64,000 nt of DNA from Jannaschia rubra (GTDB lineage: Bacteria > Pseudomonadota > Alphaproteobacteria > Rhodobacterales > Rhodobacteraceae), in NCBI RefSeq assembly GCF_001403735.1, contig NZ_CXPG01000013.1, positions 124,001-188,000 on the forward strand, given 5' to 3'. The notes beneath the pieces were generated by a model. It worked only from the letters and a program-made list of their open reading frames with translations, searched no databases and was not told the DNA's origin. Shown piece by piece: positions 35,872 to 44,111 of the stretch. Each line of letters opens with the position of its first letter. Position 1 is the first letter of the stretch. The translations under genes and the position numbers were made by a program.

Positions 35872-36567
35872 ATGACCGACAGCTTCGACCGTTCCCTCAA
35901 GATCGCCCCGTCGATCCTGGCCGCCGATTTCGCCGCCTTCGGCGCCGAATGCGAGGCGGTCGAGGCTCAGGGCGCCGACTGGGTCCACGTCGACGTGATG
36001 GACGGGCATTTCGTGCCCAACATCACCTTCGGCCCGGCCATGTGCGCGGCGCTCCGGCCGCATATCCGGGGCACGATGGACGTGCACCTGATGATCGCGC
36101 CGGTGGACCCCTACATCGACGCCTTCGCGCGGGCGGGCGCGGACGTCATCACCGCGCATGTGGAGGCGGGGCCGCATGTCCACCGCACCCTTCAGGCGAT
36201 CCGCGCGTCGGGGGCACGGCCGGGGGTCGCGCTGAACCCCGGCACCCCGGCCGAGGCGGTGGCGACCCTGCTCGACGACGTCGACATGGTCTGCGTGATG
36301 ACCGTCAACCCGGGCTTCGGCGGGCAGAGCTTCCTGCCTGCCCAGACGGACAAGATCCGCAGACTGCGTCAGATGATCGGCGACCGGCCCGTCCACATCC
36401 AGGCCGACGGCGGTATTGACCCGGATACGGCGGCGTCGGTCGTGGCCGCGGGGGCCGACGTGCTGGTCGCCGGGTCGGCCGTGTTCCGCGGCGGCTCCGT
36501 CGCCGATGCGGACGTCTACGGCAGGAACATCCGCGCCATCCGGTCCGCCGCACGTCCCGTTTCCTGA
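35872..36567 (+). CDS. rpe: Ribulose-phosphate 3-epimerase
   Basis: A 231-residue TIM-barrel enzyme interconverting ribulose 5-phosphate and xylulose 5-phosphate in the pentose phosphate and Calvin pathways. Signature segments are IAPSILAADFAAFGAE, DWVHVDVMDGHFVPNITFGP (metal-binding His and catalytic Asp), MDVHLMI, MTVNPGFGGQSF and the phosphate loop IQADGGIDPDTA followed by GSAVFRG. A strong CGGAGG ribosome site precedes the ATG. The last 52 bases overlap a small convergent gene. Confidence 0.97.
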   Translation: MTDSFDRSLKIAPSILAADFAAFGAECEAVEAQGADWVHVDVMDGHFVPNITFGPAMCAALRPHIRGTMDVHLMIAPVDPYIDAFARAGADVITAHVEAGPHVHRTLQAIRASGARPGVALNPGTPAEAVATLLDDVDMVCVMTVNPGFGGQSFLPAQTDKIRRLRQMIGDRPVHIQADGGIDPDTAASVVAAGADVLVAGSAVFRGGSVADADVYGRNIRAIRSAARPVS

Positions 36568-36794
36568 CGCACCGGCAGGCCGCAGAACGCGGCGGTCTGG
36601 GCACTCAGCGGCGGGATGCAGGACGTCGTGGTGGCTTTCTGCAGGGGCGCATCGGCGGCTACGGCCGGACCGATGGGAAGGACGCGATCAACCGGCGTCA
36701 CGGCGGCGAGGAACGTGAGCGCCAGCAGCGCGAAGACCAGTCGTTCGCCATCGCGCGCGTGGCTGGTGGATCGGAAAAGGTGCAGGCCGGTCAT
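36516..36794 (-). CDS. Small hypothetical exported or membrane protein, overlapping rpe
   Basis: A 92-residue protein I do not recognise. It has one hydrophobic segment (residues ~18-32, RLVFALLALTFLAAVTP), then a short domain with two Cys (SCIPPLS and AFCGLPV). It may be an inner-membrane-anchored or secreted protein with a disulfide. The start is unusually well supported: AAGGAGGC lies 7-13 bases upstream of the ATG. Its 3' end runs 52 bases into the rpe coding region on the opposite strand, a rather large convergent overlap, which could mean mutual antisense effects or that the real product ends differently. Confidence 0.62.
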   Translation of the reverse strand: MTGLHLFRSTSHARDGERLVFALLALTFLAAVTPVDRVLPIGPAVAADAPLQKATTTSCIPPLSAQTAAFCGLPVRQETGRAADRMARMFLP

Positions 36795-36829
36795 CGCGGG
36801 CCTCCTTCATGTGACGGTTTCTACCGGGT

Positions 36830-36877
36830 GGGGGCGGGCGGGATCGTCCGCCCCCGGGGCCGGGGCTTTGCCCCGGC
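36830..36877 (-). terminator. Two tandem GC-rich hairpins between the two small genes
   Basis: Stem GGGGGCGG (36830-36837) with CCGCCCCC (36848-36855), and a perfect stem GCCGGGGC (36859-36866) with GCCCCGGC (36870-36877) around a TTT loop. On the minus strand they follow the 105-residue gene by 14 bases. No U-tract is present; a terminator or REP-like element is likely. Confidence 0.5.
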
Positions 36878-36891
36878 ATGCACGCGCCTGT

Positions 36892-37209
36892 TCAGAGACG
36901 CATGAAGAAGTCGTCCGTGCCCTTCCACCATTCCATCAGTTCGCCCAGCGTGACGTTGTCGCCCGTCCGGTCGATGTCCATTCCCAGAAGGACGGCCAGC
37001 CGCCGCGCGGTCCGCGCCTCGTTCGTGGGCGAGCCGTCGCGGCGGATCGTGGCGTCCATCTCGCGCGCGGCGGATTGCAACGCCGCCTCGAGCCGTCGGG
37101 CGGGCGTCGCGGGGTGCGACGCGGCAAGGTCGCGGACGACCGACCGGAACCCGTCCGGGCCGGAGTGCAGTGCTTCGAGCACCAGGATCAACAAGTCTTC
37201 CTCGGTCAT
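36892..37209 (-). CDS. Hypothetical protein, 105 residues
   Basis: A small soluble, mostly helical protein (MTEEDLLILVLEALHSGPDG; ARRLEAALQSAAREMDATIRRDG; LGELMEWWKGTDDFFMRL) with no signal peptide or membrane segment and no family I can name. A GGGGGT ribosome site is close to the ATG. Its base composition and codon use match its neighbours. It is followed by the tandem hairpins and is likely its own transcription unit. Confidence 0.7.
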   Translation of the reverse strand: MTEEDLLILVLEALHSGPDGFRSVVRDLAASHPATPARRLEAALQSAAREMDATIRRDGSPTNEARTARRLAVLLGMDIDRTGDNVTLGELMEWWKGTDDFFMRL

Positions 37210-37300
37210 CGGACCCCCTTCGTTCGGGGGCGGTATGGCCGGCGATCCCTCAACCGGAGGTTAAGCGGGGCGTACCGTCGCCGGGAAAACGTTGAAGGTT

Positions 37301-38305
37301 TTAGATACCTTGGAACGGAAGCCGCGCACCGCACCCGGCCGATGCATAGGCCAGCTCCACCAGCGCGATGACGGTCAGGTAATCGCGGGCGGTGTTCTCG
37401 AACCCGCCGCGACCCTCCAGCGCTGCCACGGCATGAGACTGCAATGCGTGGACGCAGTCGCCCGCGAACCCCGGCCAGTTCCGCGCGGCCAGCAGGACGT
37501 GCCGCTCCCGCGTGCCCGTCGCGCGGAAAGTCACCGCCCCGTCGCCCGTCAGGTGCAGGGCGCCAGCGTCCCCCTCCAGCAGCGCCTCGCCGAAGGTGCG
37601 GCGGGGGTCGTCGGTATCGAAGTCCGACAGACGGTTGCCGTCGAGCATCGCCCGCGCCCCAGCGCCGTAGTCGAGGATCAGATACCCCGCGTCCTCGCCC
37701 CGGATCGCGGGGTTGAGGCGGCGCAGGTCGGCGTAGACCCCGTCGGGCGTGCCCAGCAGAAACCGGAAGACGTCGATGTAGTGTACCCCGGTCTCGTGGA
37801 TCAGGAAGCGCGGCATGTCGCGGAAATAGGGCTGCCGCGCGAGATAGGCGTCTGGCCCCCGCCCGTCGCCGGGGCGCAGGCGGAACGACAGGGTCAGCGG
37901 GCGGCCCAACATCCCGTCGTCCAGTGCGGCCTTCATTGTGCGGAACCAGGGCTGGAAGCGGAAGTTCTCATGCACGATCAAGGGGACGCCGGCCGCTTCC
38001 GCTTCCGCGGTCACGGCCAGCGCCTCCTCGGGCGAGGTGCAGAAGGGCTTCTGGCAAATGATCGCGCGAGGTCTGTGGGGCAGGGCGGTGCGGATGGCCT
38101 GCGCGTGGCTCGGTGACGGCGTGGCAATGTCGAGGATGTCGGGCGCGGCGGCAACCAGCATCTCCTCCAGCGTGGTGAAATCGGCACTTCGCGCGGGGTC
38201 GCTGTCGCAGGTGGCGACCAGTTCCGCCCCCGCGATCCGGCCCCAGGCCTCGCGGTGGAACCCGGCGAAATAGCCCAACCCCATCAGGCCCACGCGCAGC
38301 GTCAC
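37301..38305 (-). CDS. Gfo/Idh/MocA family oxidoreductase
   Basis: A 334-residue NAD(P)-dependent dehydrogenase of the Gfo/Idh/MocA type, which oxidises sugars, inositols and related polyols. The N-terminal Rossmann fold has VGLMGLGYFAGFH and the family's KP motif appears as CQKPFC; the C-terminal alpha/beta domain has RFLIHETGVHYIDVFRFLLG, where His-Glu-x3-His is the expected active-site histidine region. It starts with GTG overlapping the dehydrogenase stop (GTGA), so it is cotranslated with the upstream isopropylmalate-dehydrogenase-like enzyme. Substrate unknown; sugar or sugar-acid oxidation to a lactone is plausible (inference). Confidence 0.9.
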   Translation of the reverse strand: MTLRVGLMGLGYFAGFHREAWGRIAGAELVATCDSDPARSADFTTLEEMLVAAAPDILDIATPSPSHAQAIRTALPHRPRAIICQKPFCTSPEEALAVTAEAEAAGVPLIVHENFRFQPWFRTMKAALDDGMLGRPLTLSFRLRPGDGRGPDAYLARQPYFRDMPRFLIHETGVHYIDVFRFLLGTPDGVYADLRRLNPAIRGEDAGYLILDYGAGARAMLDGNRLSDFDTDDPRRTFGEALLEGDAGALHLTGDGAVTFRATGTRERHVLLAARNWPGFAGDCVHALQSHAVAALEGRGGFENTARDYLTVIALVELAYASAGCGARLPFQGI

Positions 38306-39363
38306 AGACGCGCCATCACCGCAGCCGCGGCGCCCCGCGTGTCGAGCATGCCGCCAAGGTCGCCGGTCGTCTCTCCCGCCACGATGCAGCCGTCCACGGC
38401 GGCCCGCACCCGCGCCGCGTCGCGCAGCAGGTCGGGCACGTCGTACCGCCGGCCCAGCCAGTCGAGCATCATGCCCGCCGACAGGATCATGGCGAAGGGG
38501 TTGGCGACTCCCCGCCCCGCGATGTCGGGGGCCGAACCGTGGCAGGGCTGGAAGACGGCGTGGTCCTCGCCGATATCGGCCGAGGGCGCCATCCCGAGGC
38601 CCCCCATCAGTCCCGCGCCAAGGTCCGACAGGATGTCGCCGAACATGTTTTCGGTCACCATCACGTCCCAGTCCCAGGGACGGATCACCATCCAGAGCGC
38701 CATGGCGTCGACATAGGCGTGGTCGGCTGTCAGGTCGGGATATCCGCCGGCCACCTCGTCGAAAATGCCACGCCAGAATGCGAAGGCGCGGAAGACATTG
38801 GCCTTGTCGACCGAGGTGACGCGCCCCGGATGCCCCTCCGCCAGACGTTCCCGCGCCATGCGGAAGGCGAAGTCGCAGACGCGCGCGGTCGATTTCCGCG
38901 TCAGGCGCAGCGTCTCCTCGGCCAGATCGGGCTCGACCCTGCCCCGATTGCGGGTATGGAACAGACCTTCCGTCGATTCCCGGATCAGGACGAAGTCGAC
39001 CGTCTTTCCCTCCGGCAGGGCCAGCGGCGTCCGCATCCCCGGCACGATCCGCACCGGTCGCACCCCGGCATAGAGGTCGAGCGCGATGCGAAGGTCGATC
39101 TGCGGTGTCAGCTCCGTGCCGTCGGGTTTCCGCACCGCCGGATCGCCCAACGCGCTGAGCAGGATGGCATCCGCGGCGCGGGCGGTCGCGAGGGACCGCT
39201 CGGGCAGGTCGGAGCCGCACTCGCGATAGCTCGCAGCCCCCGCAGGGCAATCGTGGAAGGCGAAATCGTGCTCCAGCCCGCGCAGCAGGTCCAGGGTGGG
39301 CGCCATGATCTCGGGACCGATGCCGTCGCCGGAAAACACCGCGATGTTGAAAGTCTTGGACAT
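38302..39363 (-). CDS. Isocitrate/isopropylmalate dehydrogenase family protein (tartrate/D-malate dehydrogenase-like)
   Basis: A 353-residue beta-decarboxylating dehydrogenase. The fold markers are IAVFSGDGIGPEIM, the substrate-binding FVLIRESTEGLFHTR, the catalytic Lys/Tyr pair region with TSVDKANVFRAF, the metal Asp residues of VTENMFGDILSDLGAG and the nucleotide-binding FQPCHGSAPDIAGRGVANP. The RESTEGLF loop differs from LeuB (normally RE[LST]TGG), so I favour a tartrate, D-malate or related hydroxy-acid dehydrogenase over leucine biosynthesis. A GAGGGGGG ribosome site precedes the ATG. It is the first gene of the pair with the Gfo/Idh/MocA enzyme and is divergent from an ABM-lactonase pair. 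Confidence 0.88.
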   Translation of the reverse strand: MSKTFNIAVFSGDGIGPEIMAPTLDLLRGLEHDFAFHDCPAGAASYRECGSDLPERSLATARAADAILLSALGDPAVRKPDGTELTPQIDLRIALDLYAGVRPVRIVPGMRTPLALPEGKTVDFVLIRESTEGLFHTRNRGRVEPDLAEETLRLTRKSTARVCDFAFRMARERLAEGHPGRVTSVDKANVFRAFAFWRGIFDEVAGGYPDLTADHAYVDAMALWMVIRPWDWDVMVTENMFGDILSDLGAGLMGGLGMAPSADIGEDHAVFQPCHGSAPDIAGRGVANPFAMILSAGMMLDWLGRRYDVPDLLRDAARVRAAVDGCIVAGETTGDLGGMLDTRGAAAAVMARL

Positions 39364-39420
39364 GCGCCCCCCCTCGCGCCAGTGTCGCAAGCGTAGGTCG
39401 TGCCATGGGGGAGGGGAAGG

Positions 39421-39708
39421 ATGTTCGTCGTCACCGTCACCATCGAGGTGCATCCCGGCCACTGGCGGGATTTCCTGCCGCTGGTCATGGAGAACGCCCG
39501 TGCCTCGGTGTCGGAGCCCGCCTGCCAGCGGTTCGACGTCGCGACCGACCCGGACCGACCGGGCGAGGTCTTCCTCTATGAGCTCTACGACGACGCGTCC
39601 GGGTTCGACGCGCACCGCAAGACCCCGCATTACGCAACCTTCGACCGGGGCACGGCCGACATGATCCGCCGCAAGTCCGTCGTCACCTATTCCGAATTCC
39701 ACGCCTGA
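39421..39708 (+). CDS. Antibiotic biosynthesis monooxygenase (ABM/LsrG-like) domain protein
   Basis: A 95-residue single ABM domain (MFVVTVTIEVHPGHWRDFLPLVMENARASVSEPACQRFDV, LYELYDDASGFDAHRKTPHYATFDRG). Such small dimers include quinol monooxygenases and LsrG-type isomerases of the AI-2 pathway; the reaction here is unknown. A GGGGAGGGGAAGG leader sits before ATG 39421. The TGA overlaps the next ATG by one base (TGATG), coupling it to the lactonase-like gene. Divergent from the dehydrogenase pair across 57 bases. Confidence 0.88.
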   Translation: MFVVTVTIEVHPGHWRDFLPLVMENARASVSEPACQRFDVATDPDRPGEVFLYELYDDASGFDAHRKTPHYATFDRGTADMIRRKSVVTYSEFHA

Positions 39709-40511
39709 TGGACAGCGATTGGGAAGTCTTCGCCCTGCGCTATGCCGAGCGCGAGGGCCGTGTACGCGGCGACAGCTTCATCTTCGACGATGCCCACGAC
39801 GCGCCGCATCCCATGGACTACTTCATGTGGCTGCTGCGCCGACCGGGCCGGACGATCCTTGTCGATACCGGCTACGACCAGATGGAGGCCGCGCGGCGCG
39901 GCAGGCCCATCCTTCTCGACCCGCGCGAGGCGCTGGAGCCCTTCGGTCTCGCACCCGACCTGATCGACACGGTTATCGTCACCCATCTGCATTACGATCA
40001 CGCGGGCGGGCTGCACCTGTTTCCGAAGGCCACGCTGCACATGCAGGCGGCCGAGATGGCCTATGCCACCGGCCCCTGCATGTGTCACGACGTGCTGCGG
40101 ATGCCCTATACCGGCGACCATGTGGCCCATGCGGTGCGCCGCCTCTATCAGGGGCGGGTGATGTTCCACGACGGCGACGGGCAGGTGGCCGAGGGGGTCA
40201 CCGTTCACCGTATCGGCGGCCATTCGCGCGGGTTGCAGGCGGTGCGGGTCCGGACCGGGGCGGGGTGGCTCTGCCTCGCGTCCGACGCCGCGCATTACTA
40301 TGAGAACATCCTGGCCGCCAAGCCGTTTCCCATCGTGGCGGACGTGACCGAGATGCTCGACGGCTTTGCCACGCTGCGGCGGCTCGCGTCCTCGCCCGGC
40401 CTGATCGTGCCGGGCCACGACCCGCTGGTGCGCGACCTGTTTCCCGAACATGCGCCCGGATGCTGGCGCCTGTCGAACGGGCCCACGGGGCGTCTGCCCT
40501 CCTACGGCTGA
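39708..40511 (+). CDS. Metallo-beta-lactamase-fold lactonase (N-acyl-homoserine lactonase family)
   Basis: A 267-residue metallo-hydrolase with the dinuclear-zinc signature HxHxDH as HLHYDHAGG (~residues 94-102), the further ligands in RIGGHSRGLQAV and ASDAAHYYEN, and GHDPL near the C-terminus, closely following the AiiA/AttM type of lactonase. Members open lactones, including acyl-homoserine lactones. Translation is coupled to the ABM protein (TGATG). It could be quorum-quenching or, given the divergent sugar-dehydrogenase-type genes, could hydrolyse a sugar or aldonic-acid lactone (inference). Confidence 0.88.
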   Translation: MDSDWEVFALRYAEREGRVRGDSFIFDDAHDAPHPMDYFMWLLRRPGRTILVDTGYDQMEAARRGRPILLDPREALEPFGLAPDLIDTVIVTHLHYDHAGGLHLFPKATLHMQAAEMAYATGPCMCHDVLRMPYTGDHVAHAVRRLYQGRVMFHDGDGQVAEGVTVHRIGGHSRGLQAVRVRTGAGWLCLASDAAHYYENILAAKPFPIVADVTEMLDGFATLRRLASSPGLIVPGHDPLVRDLFPEHAPGCWRLSNGPTGRLPSYG

Positions 40512-40613
40512 TCCCCGCGGGCTGCCGCCGGGTGCGACGGCATGTCGGGCTTCAAACCGGACGTCGAAGGTGCCATGTCTCCGCTGCACATTCCTGCGTG
40601 ACGGAGACTCCCC

Positions 40614-41117
40614 ATGCGCATTTTCCCGATCCTCGCCGCCCTGACGCTGGCCGTGGCCCTGCCCGCCGGGGCCCAGACGACGACGCTGGGCGACCTGACC
40701 CTCGATGCGCCGATGCTGCGCGACACGCCCCCCAATGCGCCGGTGGCCGGCGGTTTCCTGACCGTGACGAACAACGGCGAGGCCGACGACACGCTCATCT
40801 CCGCCGCCACCATCGACGGCATCGCGGGCGAGGTCCAGCTTCACAGGATGGAGATGGACGGCGACGTCATGAAGATGGCGCAGGTCGACGGCGGCATCGA
40901 GATTCCGGCCGGCGCGACGGTCACGCTGATGCCCGGCGGGCTGCACCTGATGCTGATGGGTCTGACCGGCCCGCTGGAGGCGGGAACGTCCCACCCCGTG
41001 ACCCTGATCTTCGAGAACGCGGGCGAGGTCACGATGGACTTTCCGGTCATGACGCTGGCCGAAATCCGGGCCGCGACCGGCGAGGCCGGGATGGACGCCG
41101 GCAAGATGGGGAACTGA
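40614..41117 (+). CDS. Periplasmic copper chaperone PCu(A)C
   Basis: A 167-residue exported protein with a signal peptide (ILAALTLAVALPAGAQ, cleavage near residue 21) and the PCu(A)C copper motif: His77 and Met79/Met86-88 in VQLHRMEMDGDVMKM, then His111 and Met113 in GGLHLMLM. Such proteins carry Cu(I) to the CuA or CuB site of cytochrome oxidase. GGAGA ribosome site. The SCO gene follows in 4 bases, forming a copper-assembly operon. The last residues are Met-rich (GEAGMDAGKMGN), possibly extra copper ligands. Confidence 0.95.
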   Translation: MRIFPILAALTLAVALPAGAQTTTLGDLTLDAPMLRDTPPNAPVAGGFLTVTNNGEADDTLISAATIDGIAGEVQLHRMEMDGDVMKMAQVDGGIEIPAGATVTLMPGGLHLMLMGLTGPLEAGTSHPVTLIFENAGEVTMDFPVMTLAEIRAATGEAGMDAGKMGN

Positions 41118-41121
41118 GGCC

Positions 41122-41715
41122 ATGACCCGGACGACAACCTGGATCGCGGCGGTTCTGGTCGGCGTGCTGGCGCTCGGCGGGGGCTTCGGCCTGCGCTGGC
41201 TGATGGACGCCCGCGACACCGTCTCCGTCACCGGCACCGAACTGGGCGCGCCTTTCGCGCTGATCGACCAGAACGGCGAGACGATCACCGAAGCCGCCTT
41301 CACCGGACGGCCCAGCCTTCTGTTCTTCGGCTTCACCCATTGCCCCGAGGTCTGCCCGACGACCGTCTACGACATGGATACCTGGCTTCGGGATCTCGAC
41401 GTGGCCCCCGATGCCGTGGGCGCCTATTTCGTGACCGTCGATCCCGAGCGCGACACGCCCGAGTTCCTGCGCGAATATCTGGAGCCGCAGTCGGACCGCA
41501 TCCTCGGCATCACCGGCCCGCCCGAGGACGTCTGGGAGATGGCCCGGTCGTGGCGCGTCTACTGGCAGAAGCAATCGCTGGGCGGCGACGAATACACCCT
41601 CGACCACTACGCCTCGATCTTCGTGCTGAACGACGAGGGCCGCGTCGTCGACCTGATCGCCTATCAGGAAGACCCCGAAAGCGCCAAGGCCAAGATCGCC
41701 GCCGTGCTGGGCTGA
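41122..41715 (+). CDS. SCO1/SenC/PrrC family copper chaperone
   Basis: A 197-residue membrane-anchored thioredoxin-fold protein (helix ~7-24, WIAAVLVGVLALGGGFGL). Its copper-binding site is visible: Cys74 and Cys78 in HCPEVCPTT and His162 in DHYASIFVLN. It metallates or reduces the CuA site of aa3-type cytochrome oxidase, together with PCu(A)C encoded just upstream. Typical length and sequence for SCO. The 121-base gap to ftsW begins after its stop; that gap contains an inverted repeat over a putative ftsW promoter. Confidence 0.95.
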   Translation: MTRTTTWIAAVLVGVLALGGGFGLRWLMDARDTVSVTGTELGAPFALIDQNGETITEAAFTGRPSLLFFGFTHCPEVCPTTVYDMDTWLRDLDVAPDAVGAYFVTVDPERDTPEFLREYLEPQSDRILGITGPPEDVWEMARSWRVYWQKQSLGGDEYTLDHYASIFVLNDEGRVVDLIAYQEDPESAKAKIAAVLG

Positions 41716-41776
41716 CGCCCGGACGGTTTTGCACCGGGCCGGGGGAAAGCCTCTGGCCTGATTCGCAAGGCTGCGC

Positions 41777-41817
41777 TAGACTGCCCGCACGAGACCCGGA
41801 AAACCGGGCGGGCAGTC
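41777..41817 (+). promoter_or_regulatory. ftsW -10 box embedded in a large inverted repeat
   Basis: Outer arms GACTGCCCG (41779-41787) and CGGGCAGTC (41809-41817) are perfect; inner arms CCCGG (41795-41799) and CCGGG (41804-41808) enclose AAAA. A -10-like TAGACT (41777-41782) overlaps the left arm; the -35 is weak (TGGCCT, 17 bases upstream). The dyad ends 19 bases before the ftsW ATG. Confidence 0.5.
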
Positions 41818-41836
41818 AGAAGTTGCAGGCGGATCA

Positions 41837-43006
41837 ATGACAGAAATCGCGCATGGCGCGGTCGCCGTCCTCCCGGGCGAGGCCATCGTTTCCCGTTGGT
41901 GGAGAACGCTCGACAAGGGCACGCTGGGCGCGCTGGTCCTGCTGTTCGCCGTCGGGCTTCTGCTCGGGTTCGCGGCCTCCGTGCCCCTAGCCGAACGCAA
42001 CGGCCTGCCGCCCTTCCACTACGTCTATCGCCAGGCGGTCTTCGGCACGCTCGCCTTCGGCGTGATGCTCGCCACCTCGATGCTCTCGCCCAACATGGTG
42101 CGGCGGCTGGGGGTGATCGGCTTCTTCGTCGCGGCCGCCGCGCTGATGATGCTGCCGGTGCTGGGCACCGACTTCGGCAAGGGGGCGGTGCGGTGGTATT
42201 CGCTGGGGTTCATCTCGCTCCAGCCATCCGAATTCCTCAAGCCCGTGTTCATCATCATGACCGCCTGGCTGATGGCCTCGGCGTCCGAGCCCAATGGCCC
42301 GCCGGGCAAGGTCATCAGCTTCGCCATCCTCGTCGTCGTCATCGCCTTCCTCGCGCTGCAACCCGACTTCGGGCAGGCGATGCTGGTCGTGGTCGCCTGG
42401 TCGGCCATCTATTTCGTCGCGGGCGCGCCGATCCTGCTCCTGACGGGCGTGGTGGGCTGCGTCGCGGCGGTGGGGTTCGTGGCCTACAACAACTCCCAGC
42501 ACTTCGCCCGCCGCATCGACGGTTTCCTGTCGCCCGACGTCGATCCACGCACGCAGATGGGCTATGCCATCGACGCGATCCGCGAGGGGGGCTTCTTCGG
42601 CACCGGCGTCAACGAGGGACGGGTCAAGTGGATCCTGCCCGATGCGCACACCGACTTCATCATCGCCGTCGCGGCCGAGGAATACGGCCTCGTCATGGTG
42701 CTGTTCGTGGTGGCGCTGTTCGCCTTCATCGCCGCGCGCAGCCTGATGCGTCTCTGCGTGGAGCGGGATACCTTCATCCGCCTGGCGGGCACCGGACTGA
42801 CCGTGCTTCTGGCCAGCCAGGCGTTCATCAACCTCGGCGTGGCGGTGCGCCTGCTGCCCGCCAAGGGCATGACGCTGCCCTTCGTCAGCTACGGCGGGTC
42901 CTCGCTCATCGCGATGGGGATATTGACGGGGATGCTGCTGTGCTTCACCCGGACCCGGCCGCAGGCCGAGATCGGGGATCACCTGCTCTCGAACGGATAC
43001 CGCTGA
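41837..43006 (+). CDS. ftsW: Peptidoglycan polymerase FtsW (SEDS family)
   Basis: A 389-residue SEDS protein with ten predicted helices, the septal peptidoglycan glycosyltransferase that pairs with FtsI. Signature parts are [37 protein letters not shown], the catalytic-Asp loop [18 protein letters not shown] and the end motif [17 protein letters not shown]. It opens the division/wall cluster, with murG 10 bases downstream. The N-terminus of about 30 residues is cytoplasmic. Confidence 0.97.
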   Translation: MTEIAHGAVAVLPGEAIVSRWWRTLDKGTLGALVLLFAVGLLLGFAASVPLAERNGLPPFHYVYRQAVFGTLAFGVMLATSMLSPNMVRRLGVIGFFVAAAALMMLPVLGTDFGKGAVRWYSLGFISLQPSEFLKPVFIIMTAWLMASASEPNGPPGKVISFAILVVVIAFLALQPDFGQAMLVVVAWSAIYFVAGAPILLLTGVVGCVAAVGFVAYNNSQHFARRIDGFLSPDVDPRTQMGYAIDAIREGGFFGTGVNEGRVKWILPDAHTDFIIAVAAEEYGLVMVLFVVALFAFIAARSLMRLCVERDTFIRLAGTGLTVLLASQAFINLGVAVRLLPAKGMTLPFVSYGGSSLIAMGILTGMLLCFTRTRPQAEIGDHLLSNGYR

Positions 43007-43016
43007 AAGGGCTCGC

Positions 43017-44111
43017 ATGGCCTCGCCGCTCATCGTCATCGCCGCCGGGGGGACCGGGGGGCACATGTTTCCGGCGCAGGCCCTGGCCGAGGAGATGCTG
43101 GCCCGCGACTGGCGGGTGAAGCTCTCGACCGACGTGCGCGGTGCACGCTACGCAAGCGGCTTCCCGGCCGAGGTCGAAATCGAGGTCGTCCCCTCCGCCA
43201 CCCCGGCGCGCGGCGGGCTCGGCGCCAAGGCAGGCGTGCCGTTCAAGCTGACGGGCGGGGTGCTGCGCGCGCTGCGTGGCTTCCGGCGCGACCGGCCGGC
43301 CGTCGTCGCGGGCTTCGGCGGCTATCCGGCCATTCCCGCGATGGCGGCGGCGGTGCTGCTGCGGCTGCCGCGCATCCTGCACGAACAGAACGGAGTGCCG
43401 GGCCGCGTCAACCGCGTCTTCGCCACCCGCGTCGATGCGGTGGCCTGCGGCATCTGGCCCACCGACCTGCCCGACGGGGCCGAGGCCGTCCATACCGGCA
43501 ACCCGGTGCGCGCGGCGATCCTGGGGCGGGCGGGGGCGCCCTACATTCCGCCGGGCGACTATCCCATGAACCTCCTCGTCGTCGGCGGCAGCCAGGGCGC
43601 CCGCATCCTGTCGGACGTGGTGCCCCCCGCCGTCGCCGCCCTGCCGGAGGAGTTGCGCGTCCATCTGCGCGTGGCGCAGCAGGCCCGCCCCGAAGACATC
43701 GACCGCGTGCGCGCCTTCTATGACGAGGCGGGCATCGCCGCCGACGTCCAGCCCTTCTTCGACGACATCCCCGCGCGAATGGCCGACGCGCAGCTCGTCG
43801 TCTGCCGGGCGGGCGCCTCCACCGTGGCCGATCTGTCGGTCATCGGGCGGCCCGCGATCCTGGTGCCCTATGCCGTGGCCGCGGGCGACCACCAGACCGC
43901 GAACGCCCGCGTCCTGACCGAGGCGGGCGCCGCCATCCTCGTGCCCGAACGCCGGCTGACGCCGGAGGCCCTGACCGAGCAGATGGACCTCATCCTTTCC
44001 AACCCGAACGGCGCCACCCAGATGTCCCGCGCCGCCCTTTCGGCCGCGATGCCCGACGCGGCGGAACGGCTGGCCGATCTGGCCGAACACACCGCGAGCA
44101 AGAACCTATGA
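43017..44111 (+). CDS. murG: UDP-GlcNAc:lipid I N-acetylglucosaminyltransferase
   Basis: A 364-residue GT28 enzyme that adds GlcNAc to lipid I on the inner face of the membrane, giving lipid II. Family motifs are [50 protein letters not shown], the UDP-binding [15 protein letters not shown] and [23 protein letters not shown]. The usual length. The ATG follows ftsW by 10 bases and its stop overlaps the murC ATG (ATGA). Confidence 0.98.
   Translation: MASPLIVIAAGGTGGHMFPAQALAEEMLARDWRVKLSTDVRGARYASGFPAEVEIEVVPSATPARGGLGAKAGVPFKLTGGVLRALRGFRRDRPAVVAGFGGYPAIPAMAAAVLLRLPRILHEQNGVPGRVNRVFATRVDAVACGIWPTDLPDGAEAVHTGNPVRAAILGRAGAPYIPPGDYPMNLLVVGGSQGARILSDVVPPAVAALPEELRVHLRVAQQARPEDIDRVRAFYDEAGIAADVQPFFDDIPARMADAQLVVCRAGASTVADLSVIGRPAILVPYAVAAGDHQTANARVLTEAGAAILVPERRLTPEALTEQMDLILSNPNGATQMSRAALSAAMPDAAERLADLAEHTASKNL

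Noticed and set aside
38302-39363. Assignment as leuB (3-isopropylmalate dehydrogenase).
   Set aside because: The substrate loop RESTEGLF differs from LeuB and the neighbours are not leucine genes; only the family is called.
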